8,649 nt of DNA from an uncultured Methylococcaceae bacterium (GCA_903839795.1 CAIMDR010000566.1:1-8649); one strand, 5' to 3'; shown: positions 1 to 7,219, counted from the stretch's first letter. Notes: generated by a model from the letters alone, not told the origin. Program-made: numbers and translations.

Positions 1-1161
1 AAATTTGCCCGCTATGCCGAAGCACCGATTCATATCGTGTATTCAACCAAGCAAGACGAGCAAAGTGTTTCAGGTTTGAATGCGGGTTTGACGGAAGAAA
101 AAGTCTTGGAAAGCTTTGCGCTCTGTAAAAATGGTTTAATGATTGTGGTGGCAAAACTGCAAACCGGCTTTAACGATAAACGATTACATACCTTGTTTTT
201 GGATAAAGAAATTAGAGGCATCAGTGCCATTCAGACCATTTCGCGAGTTGATCGCACGGCCAAGTATAAGAATGATTGCAAGATTGTGGATTTTTCTTAT
301 AACAACGTCAATGTGCAAAACATTAAAGATGCCTTTGAGCATTTTTCCGATGTGGTGGTGAGTGACTTTGATCCGTTTAGCGATAAAAAAGTATTGGATA
401 TTCTACTGGTTGATCTGAAAAAGTCAGAGACCTTTGAGACGTTTTATAAAGTATTTATGGTGATTTATAAAGAGCCGCTTAAGCGCGAAAACCCTGAAAG
501 CTTTCTGGACTTTGAAAGCAGTTTAAAAGATTACATCGACGCTAACCCGCAATCTACGGCGGACATCAAAGCCAAAGCCGCCCAGTATTTTACGATTCTT
601 AACTGTATACAATATGTGCTTGAGCTGGAGGCCAAATACAGTGAGCCGGGGTTTTTATTCTTCTGGCGAAAATTTAATACGCTTTATAACATGATGCACC
701 GCAATGAGATTATTAAAGACCCGATTGAAGTGTATTTTGATAACCAAATCGGCATAGTTGAAGTGATTGCCGATTATCCAACCGCCAAAAACAAGAAGTC
801 TTACAAAGTGGCAGAAGGCAAACCGCCTGGCTCGGGTGGAAAATTTGATGTGCTGGCCATCATCACCGCGCGTAATGAGCAAGAAGCCAAAACAGGGTCG
901 CTGATTCAGGATTTTGAAGCCAAGATTTTGAGTTTCTTCCAGTATGTTCGTAACGATAACGACGGCGAACGGCTGATCGTAAAGATTAAGTCACGCTCTT
1001 CCGAGGAGGAAATTTATGCTGATTTTGCAAAATTATATCGCCGCTACAAAGCGTTTAATCGAAAGGCGGTTGGTGAATATTTCTTTAAAGAAACGGAAGA
1101 CTTGGTTGAAAAACTTTGTGACGATTTTGAAGCCACCGTCATGTCCACGTTGGAGCCATAA
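1..1161 (+). CDS. hsdR: Type I restriction enzyme R subunit (HsdR), C-terminal part; 5' end outside window
   Basis: This is the motor and nuclease subunit of a type I restriction-modification complex. HsdR translocates DNA with ATP and cuts unmodified DNA in the cytoplasm. The frame is open from base 1, so this is a gene cut by the window edge and the GTG at 37 is not its start. About 386 codons are visible. The second RecA-like helicase domain is clear: motif V (VVAKLQTGF, bases 145-171) and motif VI (QTISRVDRT, bases 232-258), followed by KIVDF. The rest is the mostly helical, charged C-terminal region that contacts the methylase/specificity core. The Walker A, DEAD-type and PD-(D/E)XK nuclease motifs would lie upstream and cannot be checked. 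The hsdM and hsdS genes are not in the window. The stop is TAA at 1159-1161. A related SF2 helicase-nuclease that is not strictly type I is possible but less likely. Confidence 0.85.
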   Translation, partial: KFARYAEAPIHIVYSTKQDEQSVSGLNAGLTEEKVLESFALCKNGLMIVVAKLQTGFNDKRLHTLFLDKEIRGISAIQTISRVDRTAKYKNDCKIVDFSYNNVNVQNIKDAFEHFSDVVVSDFDPFSDKKVLDILLVDLKKSETFETFYKVFMVIYKEPLKRENPESFLDFESSLKDYIDANPQSTADIKAKAAQYFTILNCIQYVLELEAKYSEPGFLFFWRKFNTLYNMMHRNEIIKDPIEVYFDNQIGIVEVIADYPTAKNKKSYKVAEGKPPGSGGKFDVLAIITARNEQEAKTGSLIQDFEAKILSFFQYVRNDNDGERLIVKIKSRSSEEEIYADFAKLYRRYKAFNRKAVGEYFFKETEDLVEKLCDDFEATVMSTLEP

Positions 1162-1172
1162 ACATGCTGACT

Positions 1173-1302
1173 AATGTCGTTAAGTTAAGCACCTTTTGGG
1201 AAGATAAACCGTTGGCTGAGCGGGGCTTCGTTGGCTGAGCGGAGCTGAAGCCGGCAAAATCGCTTCGACTCCGCTCAGCGAACGGCCTAACTTAATGACA
1301 TT
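1173..1302. repeat. REP/MITE-like element with terminal inverted repeats
   Basis: The outer arms at 1173-1189 (AATGTCGTTAAGTTAAG) and 1286-1302 are inverted repeats matching at 15 of 17 positions. Inside them, 1229-1251 and 1262-1284 form a hairpin matching at 20 of 23 positions with a 10-nt loop (CGGCAAAATC). The stem core GCTGAGCGGAG is of a type common as dispersed REP-like palindromes in bacterial genomes. A partial extra copy of the left stem arm (CGTTGGCTGAGCGG, 1210-1223) lies 19 bp upstream of the main arm. No T-run follows, so it is not a classic terminator. There is no coding capacity, so any mobility would depend on a transposase acting in trans, such as a REP-associated tyrosine transposase. 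Calling it mobile is inference; the inverted repeats are seen directly. Confidence 0.7.
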
Positions 1303-1360
1303 GAAATAAACACCCTTTGTATTCTTTTGCCCTACCTTTCATTGAACACACGACTAAATT

Positions 1361-1819
1361 ATGCAAGATCCATTACTTACAAAAACCAGCGCAGATACTT
1401 ATCTGTGCTTTGATTTTGGCTATAAAAAAATAGGTACGGCTGTCGGTCAAACCATTACCGGTTCAGCAAGTCCGTTACAAACGATTCGTTCTATTAATCA
1501 AAGTCCGGATTGGGACATAATAACCAAGCTAATACAAGAATGGCGACCTGCGGGTTTAATAGTGGGCATATCCAGGCAGGCTGATGGTTCGGATAATCCG
1601 GTGACACCGCGCATGTTAAAATTCTGTCGCCAATTGGAAGGTCGCTATCAATTGCCGGTTTATCAACAGGATGAAACGTTATCGACATTTGAAGCCAAAC
1701 AAATGTTGTTTGATGATGTCAATGTTAATGCCGGTAAACTGTGGGAAGTGCAGGATCAACTGGCGGCTCAGCTTATTTTGCAGTCTTGGTTAAATGATTA
1801 TAAAAAAAAGGATGATTAA
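1361..1819 (+). CDS. ruvX: RuvX/YqgF family nuclease (putative Holliday junction resolvase; pre-16S rRNA 5' processing)
   Basis: A 152-residue RNase H-fold protein of the YqgF family, cytoplasmic. Family members are linked to 5'-end maturation of 16S rRNA and were first proposed as Holliday junction resolvases. The family signature is complete: DFGYKKIGTAVG with catalytic Asp18; the VGISRQADGS loop (VGLPxxxDG in most members); the second acidic site DE at 104-105 followed by TLST, where most members have DERLST/TT, so Arg is replaced by Thr; and the C-terminal DQLAA with Asp132. The length fits, being slightly longer than the E. coli protein (138 residues) through an N-terminal extension. The ATG at 1361 has no strong Shine-Dalgarno; no better start was found. 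It is the first gene of the operon and its stop abuts the pyrR start. yqgE, a usual upstream partner, is absent here. Confidence 0.93.
   Translation: MQDPLLTKTSADTYLCFDFGYKKIGTAVGQTITGSASPLQTIRSINQSPDWDIITKLIQEWRPAGLIVGISRQADGSDNPVTPRMLKFCRQLEGRYQLPVYQQDETLSTFEAKQMLFDDVNVNAGKLWEVQDQLAAQLILQSWLNDYKKKDD
1808..1812 (+). promoter_or_regulatory. Shine-Dalgarno deciding the GTG start of pyrR
   Basis: AAGGA lies 7 nt before the GTG at 1820, inside the last codons of ruvX. It supports the rare GTG start directly after the ruvX stop (1817-1819) and suggests that the two genes are translationally coupled. Confidence 0.7.
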
Positions 1820-2326
1820 GTGTTAGAAATACACGATTTACTGAACAAACTGGAAGACGGGTTAAAACGTATCATTGTTGAAAGACAGCTAACTAATCCA
1901 TTGATGATAGGTATTCGCACCGGTGGTGTCTGGATTGCCGAGCAAATGCACCAACGGCTTAACATCATTGAGCCCTTGGGATTGCTGGACATTTCTTTTT
2001 ATCGTGACGATTTTTCGCAAATCGGCGTTAATCCCAATGTAAAACCCAGCCAGTTACCGCCGCAGATTGAAGGCCGTGATATTATCCTGATTGATGATGT
2101 TTTTTACACCGGTCGAACAATTCGGGCCGCACTAAATGAGATTTTTGATTATGGCAGGCCAAACCAAGTGGTCTTGGCGGTGCTGATAGAACGTGACGGC
2201 AGACAAATTCCTTTGTGTCCTGATTGCGTGGGAACCCACATCACGCTGAGTGCCGGTCAGTTGATTAAATTAACCGGCCCTGAACCCTTGGCTATTCAAT
2301 TACAAACAATAAATGCGGTAGCCTAA
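1820..2326 (+). CDS. pyrR: PyrR: pyrimidine operon regulator / uracil phosphoribosyltransferase
   Basis: A 168-residue type I phosphoribosyltransferase. In the family it converts uracil and PRPP to UMP and, in Gram-positives, binds pyr mRNA to cause attenuation. The PRPP-binding loop is seen as IDDVFYTGRT with the acidic pair Asp92-Asp93 and Thr97-Gly98-Arg99-Thr100. The N-terminal GIRTGGVWIA loop and LGLLDISFYRDD segment are typical of PyrR rather than of Upp-type enzymes. Start is GTG with an AAGGA site 7 nt upstream. It follows ruvX with no gap and precedes pyrB by 3 nt. There is no untranslated leader between pyrR and pyrB in which a classical PyrR attenuator could sit, so RNA-based attenuation of pyrB at that junction is unlikely; its regulatory role here is open. 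Placement next to pyrB-pyrC' matches Pseudomonas-type gene order. Confidence 0.95.
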   Translation: MLEIHDLLNKLEDGLKRIIVERQLTNPLMIGIRTGGVWIAEQMHQRLNIIEPLGLLDISFYRDDFSQIGVNPNVKPSQLPPQIEGRDIILIDDVFYTGRTIRAALNEIFDYGRPNQVVLAVLIERDGRQIPLCPDCVGTHITLSAGQLIKLTGPEPLAIQLQTINAVA

Positions 2327-2329
2327 GCG

Positions 2330-3292
2330 ATGAGTGAAAATCTCCAGTTAAATTCGGAAGGCAAACTTAAACACTTTTTGAGCATTGAAGGTTTGCCAAA
2401 AAGTTTGTTGACAGAAATTTTGGATGTCGCAGAGTCTTTTGTCGGCATAGGTGATAATCAGATTAAAAAAGTCCCGTTGTTGCGGGGTAAAACGATTGTT
2501 AATCTTTTTTTTGAAAACAGCACGCGCACCAGAACCACCTTTGAACTGGCGGCCAACCGCTTGTCTGCCGATGTCTTAAGTATGAGTATTTCGACCTCGT
2601 CAACCTCCAAAGGTGAAAGCCTGCTTGATACCATACGCAATTTGGAAGCCATGTATGTTGATATGTTTGTGGTGCGTCACTCAATTAGCGGCGCTGCACA
2701 CTTTATCGCCCAGCAAACGGCGCCCCATATCAGCGTTATTAATGCCGGTGATGGACAACATGCGCATCCGACTCAAGCCATGCTGGATATGTTTACCATT
2801 CGGCAAATAAAAAAGGATTTCTCGACGCTACGGGTGGCTATTATTGGCGATATATTGCATTCCAGAGTGGCCAGGTCACAGATTCAAGCCTTAAATACCT
2901 TGGGCGCTGCCGAGGTTAGGGTAATTGCTCCCAAGACTTTATTACCTGCACATGTTGAAAGCTTGGGTGTCAATGTTTCACATAACTTGACCGCAGGGCT
3001 TAAAGATATTGATGTCATTATGATGCTGCGCTTACAGAAAGAGCGGATGACCTCGGCATTATTACCCAGTGAAAGCGAATATTTTAAATGTTTCGGCTTG
3101 ACTGAAGATAAATTAAAAATCGCCAAACCGGATGCTATCGTCATGCATCCAGGCCCCATTAATCGGGGCGTGGAAATTGATTCGAAAGTCGCAGACGGCC
3201 CACAGTCAGTGATACTCAAACAGGTTAGCAACGGTATCGCCATCCGTATGGCTATTATGGCGATGGCGATGCAGAAACAAGGGGTTAGTTGA
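2330..3292 (+). CDS. pyrB: Aspartate carbamoyltransferase catalytic subunit, class A type
   Basis: A 320-residue enzyme that joins carbamoyl phosphate and aspartate to give carbamoyl aspartate, the first committed step of UMP synthesis. The carbamoyl-phosphate site STRTR is at 64-68, the KGES loop follows in the Ser/Thr-rich stretch, and HPTQAMLD begins at His146. The aspartate domain has [21 protein letters not shown] and HPGPINRG from His273. The N-terminus (LQLN, then [12 protein letters not shown]) carries a short extension beyond the E. coli start of homology, like that of Pseudomonas PyrB, where the extension takes part in nucleotide control. No pyrI regulatory subunit is present. The next gene overlaps it by one base and encodes the expected structural partner. 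The ATG start lies 3 nt after the pyrR stop without a strong ribosome site, so translational coupling is likely. Confidence 0.97.
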   Translation: MSENLQLNSEGKLKHFLSIEGLPKSLLTEILDVAESFVGIGDNQIKKVPLLRGKTIVNLFFENSTRTRTTFELAANRLSADVLSMSISTSSTSKGESLLDTIRNLEAMYVDMFVVRHSISGAAHFIAQQTAPHISVINAGDGQHAHPTQAMLDMFTIRQIKKDFSTLRVAIIGDILHSRVARSQIQALNTLGAAEVRVIAPKTLLPAHVESLGVNVSHNLTAGLKDIDVIMMLRLQKERMTSALLPSESEYFKCFGLTEDKLKIAKPDAIVMHPGPINRGVEIDSKVADGPQSVILKQVSNGIAIRMAIMAMAMQKQGVS

Positions 3293-4581
3293 TGAGTCAA
3301 ATACACATTAAACAGGGACACATCATTGATCCTGTCAACAACATTAACCGCGTGGGTTGTGTTTATATCGCTGACGGTAAAATTATTTCCGTCACCAATG
3401 AACCGGCTGGTTTTAAGCCCGATACGATTATTGATGCACAACATAAAATAGTCTGTCCGGGCTTTATCGATTTAAGTACCCGCTTGCGTGAACCGGGACA
3501 AAGCCGTAAAGCGACCTTTAAAAGTGAAACGGCTGCGGCTGCAAATGGCGGCGTTACGACGCTGTGTTTGCAGCCGGATACCAGTCCGGTTATTGACACA
3601 CCGGCTGTTGCCGAGCTGATTAAAGAGTTGGCGAAAAATGCCGGCTACCCGCAAATCTACCCGATTGCCGCGCTCACCCAGAAATTGGAAGGGACTGAAT
3701 TAAGCGCCATGTTAACGCTTAAGCAGGCGGGCTGTATCGCCGTCGGCAATGCCAATCAGTCGGTGAGAAATCTGCTGGTACTAAGACGGGCAATGGAATA
3801 TGCCGCCAGTCACGATATGTTGGTTATGTTTCGTCCCAATGATTATTGGCTGGGTAATAACGGTTGCGCTCATGAAGGCGCATTCGCAACCCGCTATGGT
3901 TTGCCCAGCATTCCGGAAGCTGCGGAAACCATCGCTTTGGCTCAATGTCTTGAATTAGTTGAGTTAACCGGCTGTCGCGTGCATTTTGGTCAATTAAGCT
4001 GTAAACGCTCAGTGATTAAAATACATCAGGCCAAAAAGTATGGCTTGCATGTCAGTGCCGATGTTGCCGCGCATCAACTGCATTTGACCGAAAATGACAT
4101 CATCCCTTTTGACAGTAACTACCACGTGCTGCCTCCCTTACGAACCGAAGCTGATCGGCAGTATTTAAGACAAGGTTTGGCGAGCGGCACCATTAACAGT
4201 ATTTGTTCCGACCATCAGCCGCATGATAAAGATGCCAAGCTGGGTGCATTTCCAGAGACAGAGCCGGGGGTTTCATCCGTGGAAACGTTGCTGCCGTTAA
4301 TGCTTAAATTAGTCGCGCAACGCATCATAACCTTGGAACAGGGCATTGCCTCATTAAGCGGCAATCCGGCACGCGTTTTACGCATTAAAAGTGGGGCTCT
4401 AACCGTTGGTTTCTCGGCCGATGTGTGTGTGTTTGACCCGGAATTAGACTGGCAAGTTAATGCCGATAACTGGAAAAGCCAGGGGGTTAACACCCCATTT
4501 TGGGGACAGACTTTTAAAGGCCGGGTTACTCATACTTTTCAGGCCGGTAACATGATCCATTGTTTGGAAAAGTTTGGGTGA
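3292..4581 (+). CDS. pyrC': PyrC': non-catalytic dihydroorotase-like subunit of class A aspartate transcarbamoylase
   Basis: A 429-residue amidohydrolase-fold protein related to class I dihydroorotases, probably catalytically dead. The metal motif DxHxHLREPG reads DLSTRLREPG, with Ser62 and Arg64 in place of both histidines. The next ligand region reads FRPND (Arg181 where His is usual), and HFGQLS has Gln234 at the usual ligand His. The late SDHQPH motif with Asp307 and the PPLR segment are kept, so the fold is intact. In Pseudomonas such a PyrC' joins PyrB in a dodecamer and is needed for assembly rather than for catalysis. The ATG at 3292 overlaps the pyrB stop (TGATG) and has AAGGGG 7 nt upstream. 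A TTG three bases earlier is possible but unnecessary. A real dihydroorotase must be encoded elsewhere if the organism makes pyrimidines de novo. Confidence 0.93.
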   Translation: MSQIHIKQGHIIDPVNNINRVGCVYIADGKIISVTNEPAGFKPDTIIDAQHKIVCPGFIDLSTRLREPGQSRKATFKSETAAAANGGVTTLCLQPDTSPVIDTPAVAELIKELAKNAGYPQIYPIAALTQKLEGTELSAMLTLKQAGCIAVGNANQSVRNLLVLRRAMEYAASHDMLVMFRPNDYWLGNNGCAHEGAFATRYGLPSIPEAAETIALAQCLELVELTGCRVHFGQLSCKRSVIKIHQAKKYGLHVSADVAAHQLHLTENDIIPFDSNYHVLPPLRTEADRQYLRQGLASGTINSICSDHQPHDKDAKLGAFPETEPGVSSVETLLPLMLKLVAQRIITLEQGIASLSGNPARVLRIKSGALTVGFSADVCVFDPELDWQVNADNWKSQGVNTPFWGQTFKGRVTHTFQAGNMIHCLEKFG

Positions 4582-4679
4582 TGGTGTTCGGGAGGGCGCC
4601 TTTATTTAAAAAATACCCCTAACCCAAGCTCATCCCGGAGTGTGTTAATTTTTTATCGGGTTATTTCCGTTGAAAAAAT

Positions 4680-4703
4680 GCCCTGTTAAGGAATTTACAG
4701 GGC
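4680..4703. other. Short hairpin downstream of pyrC'
   Basis: GCCCTGT (4680-4686) and ACAGGGC (4697-4703) form a 7-bp perfect stem with a 10-nt loop. An A-run precedes it on the + strand (GAAAAAAT), so the terminator geometry (stem then U-run) holds only for - strand transcription, and no - strand gene is seen. On the + strand only GTTCCTTT follows, so it would be a weak terminator at best. Confidence 0.35.
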
Positions 4704-4735
4704 GTTCCTTTGAGTGTTTGTAGCCCTGCCCTATT

Positions 4736-4758
4736 CCCGGACAGCCTCCTGGGTTTTT
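4736..4758 (+). terminator. Possible rho-independent terminator of the ruvX-pyr operon
   Basis: CCCGGA and TCCTGGG can form a short imperfect stem (with a G-T pair and a bulge) over a small loop, followed by TTTTT at 4754-4758. It lies about 155 nt after the pyrC' stop and just before the next gene's promoter region. The stem is short, so the call is tentative. Confidence 0.35.
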
Positions 4759-4784
4759 CAAAAGCCAAAATACGCTATTATTAT
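4755..4784 (+). promoter_or_regulatory. Candidate sigma70 promoter for the BT1-type transporter gene
   Basis: TTTTCA (4755-4760) as -35 and TATTAT (4779-4784) as -10 are 18 nt apart. An alternative TATTAT at 4776-4781 gives a 15-nt spacer. The -10 is about 36 nt before the ATG. The -35 is a weak match and overlaps the T-run of the possible upstream terminator. The gene's ribosome site AGGA (4811-4814) is 6 nt before the ATG at 4821. Confidence 0.4.
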
Positions 4785-4820
4785 TACCAATCAAACACAC
4801 TGACTCACTCAGGATAATCC

Positions 4821-6500
4821 ATGTCCAAACATAAACCCTTAATCGATAATGACACCGCAACGGCTACCCGTCTGTTGCGGCATTGGTATCACTGGATGGA
4901 TCGCAATGTTTACGATCTTGCCCGACAGATGCGCTTGAGTTATGTGCCACCGCTAATGGTTTATCTGGCGGCAGGTTTGTCAGGCTTGACCGGTATCGTC
5001 GGCACTTTTTTTGTTAAAGAATATCTGGGGTTGTCTGCCGAATTTCTGGCGACCTTAAGTTTTTGGGTGATGCTACCCTGGGCGCTAAAGATGCCACTGG
5101 GTCATTTGGTGGATTTACTCTGGCGCTATAAGGCCGGTTTGATTTATCTGGGTGCCGGGTTGATTGCGGCAAGTTTGCTGATCTTGACTAATCTGCTGGC
5201 AGATCTTGATTATATGACCCGTATAATGCCCGCAGAAAGCTGGTATATAGTGGCGTCCTTGTTGGCACCGATTGGGTATGTGATGCAGGATATTGTCGCC
5301 GATGCCATGACGGTAGAGGCGGTGCCGCGTTTTGATGCTCAGGGACAGCCTGTTCCACAAGCGCAAATTCTGCTTGCACATACCACTATGCAAACGTTGG
5401 GGCGAGTGTCCATTATTGGTGGTACGTTGCTAGTCGCCGCTGCCAATGTCTATTTGTTTAGTGGCGTAGCGACGATGAGCGCCGTGGAAAAAACAGCGGT
5501 TTATCTTACGGTTTATCACTGGGCATTACTGATTCCATTTATTTCAGTTTTCGGTATTTTTCTGTCGTCCTGGTTACGCTCTCAAGAAGAATGGAAGCTT
5601 GCCGCTCAAGGGTATGAGCTTGAAGACATCAAGCGCTTATTGGACCGACCGGTAACGGAATTGCCGGAGATAAATTGGTGGTTATTGGGCGGTGGGCTTG
5701 GTTTTACCTTGTTTGCAGCCATTATGGGGCTGACCGATGTGCGCAACAACGAGGAGATCGTATTTGCCGGATCGTTGTCCATCGTCTTGTTTCTGATGTG
5801 GCGTTTGACGAAAGAGCTGGCTGTTCGTGAAAGAAACCGGTTATTCGGCACGGCATTTGTAATATTTGCCTTTCGTGCAGTACCCACAACAGGTGCGGGC
5901 GAAACGTGGTGGATGATTGACGTGCTTGCTTTTGATCAGCAGTTTTTGTCGCAATTATCCTTAATCTCCAGCGCGTTAACTTTGTTCGGCATGTTTTTGT
6001 TTCGGCGCTTTATGGCCGAGCGGTCGATAACTTACATTATCGCAGTGCTTACCGTCGCTCTGGCAGTGCTTTACTTACCGAACATTGCGCTGTTTTATGG
6101 GGTTCAGGAATGGACGCAAGCACATACCGGCGGTGTCGTGGATGCACGCTTTATTGCGCTGATTGACACGGCCTTGGAATCGCCTTTAGGGCAAATCGCC
6201 ATGATCCCCATGCTGGCCTGGATTGCCAATTCAGCGCCCGAACGCCTCAAGGCCACTTATTTTGCGGTGATGGCCGCTTTTGTAAATTTAGCTTTATCAC
6301 TTTCACAACTAGTAACCAAAGCGCTCAATCAGTCTTTTCTAATCACCCGGGAAGTCAAGGCTGCCTCGGGGGCGGTCACGGTGTCAGCTGATTACAGCCA
6401 ATTGGGCGGACTTTTGATTACCGTGATGTTATTGGGTTTGGCTTTACCGATGCTGGCCATCTTTATTGCCAAGCGTAGTTTTTTGGCTGAACAGCGGTAG
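4821..6500 (+). CDS. Folate-biopterin transporter (BT1/FBT)-like MFS membrane protein
   Basis: A 559-residue inner-membrane protein with about 12 hydrophobic segments and a charged, probably cytoplasmic N-terminus of about 40 residues. The first segments lie roughly at 42-65, 75-98 and 104-125, and the last near 525-555. Several patterns resemble the folate-biopterin transporter branch of the MFS: FFVKEYLGLS followed by a PWALK segment; QDIVADAMTVE with Asp157 and Asp161; and AVPTTGAGETWW around 353-364, comparable to the P-S/T-T-G stretch of BT1 proteins. The large mid-protein loop (EEWKL to ELPEIN) separates the two halves. The bacterial members' substrates are mostly unknown, so folate, pterin or another anion is only a guess. 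It has its own ribosome site and a candidate promoter and appears to be a single gene. A related AmpG-like MFS permease is the main alternative. Confidence 0.72.
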   Translation: MSKHKPLIDNDTATATRLLRHWYHWMDRNVYDLARQMRLSYVPPLMVYLAAGLSGLTGIVGTFFVKEYLGLSAEFLATLSFWVMLPWALKMPLGHLVDLLWRYKAGLIYLGAGLIAASLLILTNLLADLDYMTRIMPAESWYIVASLLAPIGYVMQDIVADAMTVEAVPRFDAQGQPVPQAQILLAHTTMQTLGRVSIIGGTLLVAAANVYLFSGVATMSAVEKTAVYLTVYHWALLIPFISVFGIFLSSWLRSQEEWKLAAQGYELEDIKRLLDRPVTELPEINWWLLGGGLGFTLFAAIMGLTDVRNNEEIVFAGSLSIVLFLMWRLTKELAVRERNRLFGTAFVIFAFRAVPTTGAGETWWMIDVLAFDQQFLSQLSLISSALTLFGMFLFRRFMAERSITYIIAVLTVALAVLYLPNIALFYGVQEWTQAHTGGVVDARFIALIDTALESPLGQIAMIPMLAWIANSAPERLKATYFAVMAAFVNLALSLSQLVTKALNQSFLITREVKAASGAVTVSADYSQLGGLLITVMLLGLALPMLAIFIAKRSFLAEQR

Positions 6501-6512
6501 CCTGGATTCAAG

Positions 6513-6521
6513 TGATATAAT
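6513..6521 (+). promoter_or_regulatory. Extended -10 promoter for the DOMON/NamZ unit
   Basis: TGATATAAT is a TGn motif joined to a perfect TATAAT (6516-6521), the extended -10 form that can work without a good -35. No convincing -35 is seen 16-18 nt upstream, within the end of the transporter gene. Transcription would begin near 6528, leaving a leader of roughly 100 nt before the ATG at 6632. Confidence 0.6.
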
Positions 6522-6547
6522 GCCAAGAAGCCGTAGAGTGGGCTGAC

Positions 6548-6601
6548 GTCTTTTTGGCCGCCCAACTTATTGACGGTGTTGAATATTGGGCTGAAAAAGA
6601 C
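6548..6601 (+). promoter_or_regulatory. Long interrupted hairpin in the leader of the DOMON gene
   Basis: GTCTTTTT (6548-6555) pairs with AAAAAGAC (6594-6601), and GCCCAA (6560-6565) pairs with TTGGGC (6586-6591). A small internal loop (GGCC against TG) and a 20-nt apical loop separate them. The structure sits between the extended -10 promoter and the ribosome site. It has no T-run after it, so it is not a simple terminator. It could be an mRNA stabiliser, a regulatory leader or a remnant repeat. Confidence 0.45.
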
Positions 6602-6622
6602 TAATAAATTGAGCAATTAAAA

Positions 6623-6627
6623 AAGGA
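6623..6627 (+). promoter_or_regulatory. Shine-Dalgarno choosing the ATG at 6632
   Basis: AAGGA is 4 nt upstream of the ATG at 6632. The alternative in-frame ATG at 6662 has only a weak purine stretch (GAGA) before it, so the longer protein is preferred, although family homology begins only after the second Met. Confidence 0.6.
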
Positions 6628-6631
6628 ATCG

Positions 6632-7207
6632 ATGGGGTTGCACTTGAGTAGAGAACAAAAAATGGCTAACAAGCGGCTGACTTGTCACGCCAATACAGCG
6701 TCTACCGGCAAGTATAGTGTCGATGTTAACGTTGAGCCACAGCCTAAAGGCGCTATACGCTTAAGCTTTCAATTGACCGGTGATTTGGGGCAAATACGCA
6801 TTCCTGCACCGCAACCCCCTGCGGCTGTAGACGGATTGTGGGAACATACCTGTTTTGAAGTGTTTATCGCCGTGGCCGGTAAGGCAAACTATCACGAGTT
6901 TAATTTTTCACCATCCGGGCAGTGGGCAGCGTATGCCTTCAGTGATTATCGTAGGCCGGATGCCTGGAAAGCCGGTCAGGCACCGATTATCAATTTTACT
7001 CAGACCCATGAACATTTAAATCTGGAAGCGGTTATCCATACGGATGATTTGCATCAGACCCTTGCCGGTAAGCCGTTTCAGCTTGGTTTGACAGCCGTGA
7101 TCGAGGCGAATGACGGCAGTCGTTCTTATTGGGCATTACACCATCCCGAAGTACACCCCGATTTTCATCATCGTGCGGGATTTATTTTGTCGCTTAACCC
7201 GAATTAA
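6632..7207 (+). CDS. DOMON-like (CBM9-like) domain protein
   Basis: A 191-residue protein made almost wholly of one beta-sandwich domain of the DOMON-like/type 9 carbohydrate-binding class. Recognisable conserved segments are the LWEHTCFEVFIA stretch (Trp70-Glu71, Cys74-Phe75-Glu76), then YHEFNFSPSGQWAAY (Asn91 to Trp98 core) and the later FQLGLTAVIEANDGSRSYWAL strand. It has no catalytic motif, no signal peptide and no membrane segment, so it is probably cytoplasmic. Such domains bind sugars or haem in other contexts; the ligand here is unknown. It lies 12 nt before the NamZ-type gene, which suggests co-transcription and a shared substrate, perhaps a muramyl sugar; this is inference. Start chosen at 6632 for its AAGGA site; 6662 (ten residues shorter) is possible. 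Confidence 0.82.
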   Translation: MGLHLSREQKMANKRLTCHANTASTGKYSVDVNVEPQPKGAIRLSFQLTGDLGQIRIPAPQPPAAVDGLWEHTCFEVFIAVAGKANYHEFNFSPSGQWAAYAFSDYRRPDAWKAGQAPIINFTQTHEHLNLEAVIHTDDLHQTLAGKPFQLGLTAVIEANDGSRSYWALHHPEVHPDFHHRAGFILSLNPN

Positions 7208-7219
7208 CCTAGAAAAAAT

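Noticed and set aside
37..39. GTG as the start of the first gene
   Set aside because: The frame is open back to base 1 and helicase motif V appears only about 35 codons after the GTG, so the gene begins outside the window.
1229..1284. Rho-independent terminator after hsdR
   Set aside because: The stem is strong, but no T-run follows on either strand; a REP-like repeat fits better.
1301..1325. Promoter for ruvX from TTGAAA (1301-1306) and TATTCT (1320-1325)
   Set aside because: The spacer is only 13 nt, too short for a sigma70 promoter; no convincing alternative was found.
2884..3444. 186-codon open frame on the - strand
   Set aside because: It lies antisense to pyrB and pyrC', whose protein motifs are unmistakable. 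Its translation shows no family motif and it has no ribosome site.
4645..4860. 71-codon open frame on the - strand in the gap before the transporter gene
   Set aside because: It overlaps the start of the transporter gene and its promoter, has no recognisable motif, and contains the hairpins of the intergenic region.
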